This document shows, one piece after another, positions 63,768-64,000 of a stretch of DNA of 64,000 nt (its first letter is position 1; each line of letters starts with the position of its first letter). The stretch is from positions 372,001 through 436,000 of the forward strand of contig NZ_SRUZ01000004.1 of the NCBI RefSeq assembly GCF_004791165.1, given 5' to 3'. A model generated the notes under the pieces. That model saw only the letters and a program-made list of their open reading frames with translations, was not told where the DNA came from and searched no databases. Source of the stretch: Mesorhizobium sp. M8A.F.Ca.ET.218.01.1.1 (GTDB lineage Bacteria; Pseudomonadota; Alphaproteobacteria; Rhizobiales; Rhizobiaceae). Both the position numbers and the translations under genes were made by a program.

Positions 63768-64000
63768 GTGAACTTCTTGAACATTTCGAGCGTGTAGGGG
63801 TTCTCGACGCTGGCGGCCTTGAGTTCGAAATCGGCCCACATCCCCTTGGTGCCGAGCCGCAGGCTGTAGACGTCGGTGAGCTTGGTCGCGGCGAAGTGGC
63901 CGCCGCGCAGCATTCTAAGCCAGGCCCAACTGCCGGTCTCGTTGAGCATCACTTCGGGCGAGCCGTCGACCGGCTGGAAGGCGAGCGAGATCACGCCGGT
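63749..64000 (-). CDS. tssM: Second TssM/IcmF, C-terminal end (cut by window)
   Basis: The frame is open across the window edge, and the visible 83 residues are the end of the IcmF C-terminal domain: LAFQPVDGSPEVMLNETGSW, AWLRMLRGG, then VENPYTLEMFKKFTCPPQI. The G-x-W-A-x-x-R-x-L and final F-x-C-P match the end of the 1176-residue TssM at 48661-52191. So the locus has two TssM genes. The last 6 codons overlap TagF. Length and intactness cannot be judged here. Confidence 0.85.
   Translation of the reverse strand, partial: TGVISLAFQPVDGSPEVMLNETGSWAWLRMLRGGHFAATKLTDVYSLRLGTKGMWADFELKAASVENPYTLEMFKKFTCPPQI

Noticed and set aside
1..64000. tRNA, rRNA, riboswitch and rho-independent terminators
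   Set aside because: I looked in the intergenic gaps for cloverleaf ends, conserved rRNA words and stem-plus-T-run signals and found none that I would defend.

Overview
The window reads like a chromosome or large replicon of an alphaproteobacterium of the Rhizobiales, most likely Mesorhizobium or a close relative. The evidence is the GC-rich coding sequence, the several class III cyclase/TolB-like/TPR fusion genes, a short (210-residue) tyrosine recombinase of a type common on rhizobial replicons, DUF1036 and DUF1194 proteins, IS66/IS110 debris and the make-up of the type VI secretion (T6SS) genes. The genus is inferred from protein-family recognition only. No rRNA, tRNA or CRISPR array was seen.

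1-5.9 kb is a same-strand run: a Na+-dependent (BASS) transporter cut by the window edge, a formylglycine-generating-enzyme homologue that keeps both catalytic cysteines, a DUF1622 membrane protein, two very similar outer-membrane barrel proteins, and between those a secreted HAD phosphatase and a DUF202 protein with an unusual array of about ten heptads. 6-33 kb is accessory and partly decayed: a third barrel protein with a probable frameshift in its signal peptide, a scrap of dusA, an orphan PotF-type binding protein, four adenylate cyclase/TolB/TPR genes (one frameshifted) interrupted by an integrase gene, a broken aldo/keto reductase, an NmrA-type oxidoreductase, a Tat-exported serine hydrolase with a divergent LysR regulator, a dehydrogenase remnant, regulators and small secreted proteins, several frameshifted ORFs, and a transposon graveyard (31.4-33.9 kb).

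33.9-64 kb is one large island linked to T6SS. It starts with three exported caspase-like (C14) proteins, an Ala/Gly-rich lipoprotein, a YceI-OmpA fusion and a small OmpA protein. Next come a membrane-anchored M23 peptidase/lytic transglycosylase fusion, a DUF1036 protein, the Ser/Thr kinase PpkA, the PP2C phosphatase PppA, TssM, TssL (with an OmpA-like tail) and the FHA protein TagH. Divergent from these are VgrG, a DUF6484 protein and a TIGR02270 protein. Facing them is an operon of a second TssM (cut by the window end), TagF, a DUF4150 PAAR-like protein with a Cys/His-rich C-terminal domain, two unknown proteins, DUF2169 and a ketosynthase-fold pseudoenzyme. Sheath, tube and baseplate genes (tssB/C/D/E/F/G/K, clpV) are not in the window.

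My reading is that the island is a phospho-regulated T6SS (PpkA/PppA/TagH/TagF) carrying a spike-loading module (VgrG, DUF6484, TIGR02270, DUF2169, KS-like, DUF4150 effector). It is joined to an envelope module of three secreted caspase-like proteases, peptidoglycan-binding OmpA proteins and a peptidoglycan hydrolase, and that combination is the best candidate for an undescribed system. The frameshifts cluster between 6.9 and 31.4 kb, and most look like single-base losses, so decay and assembly error must be told apart.
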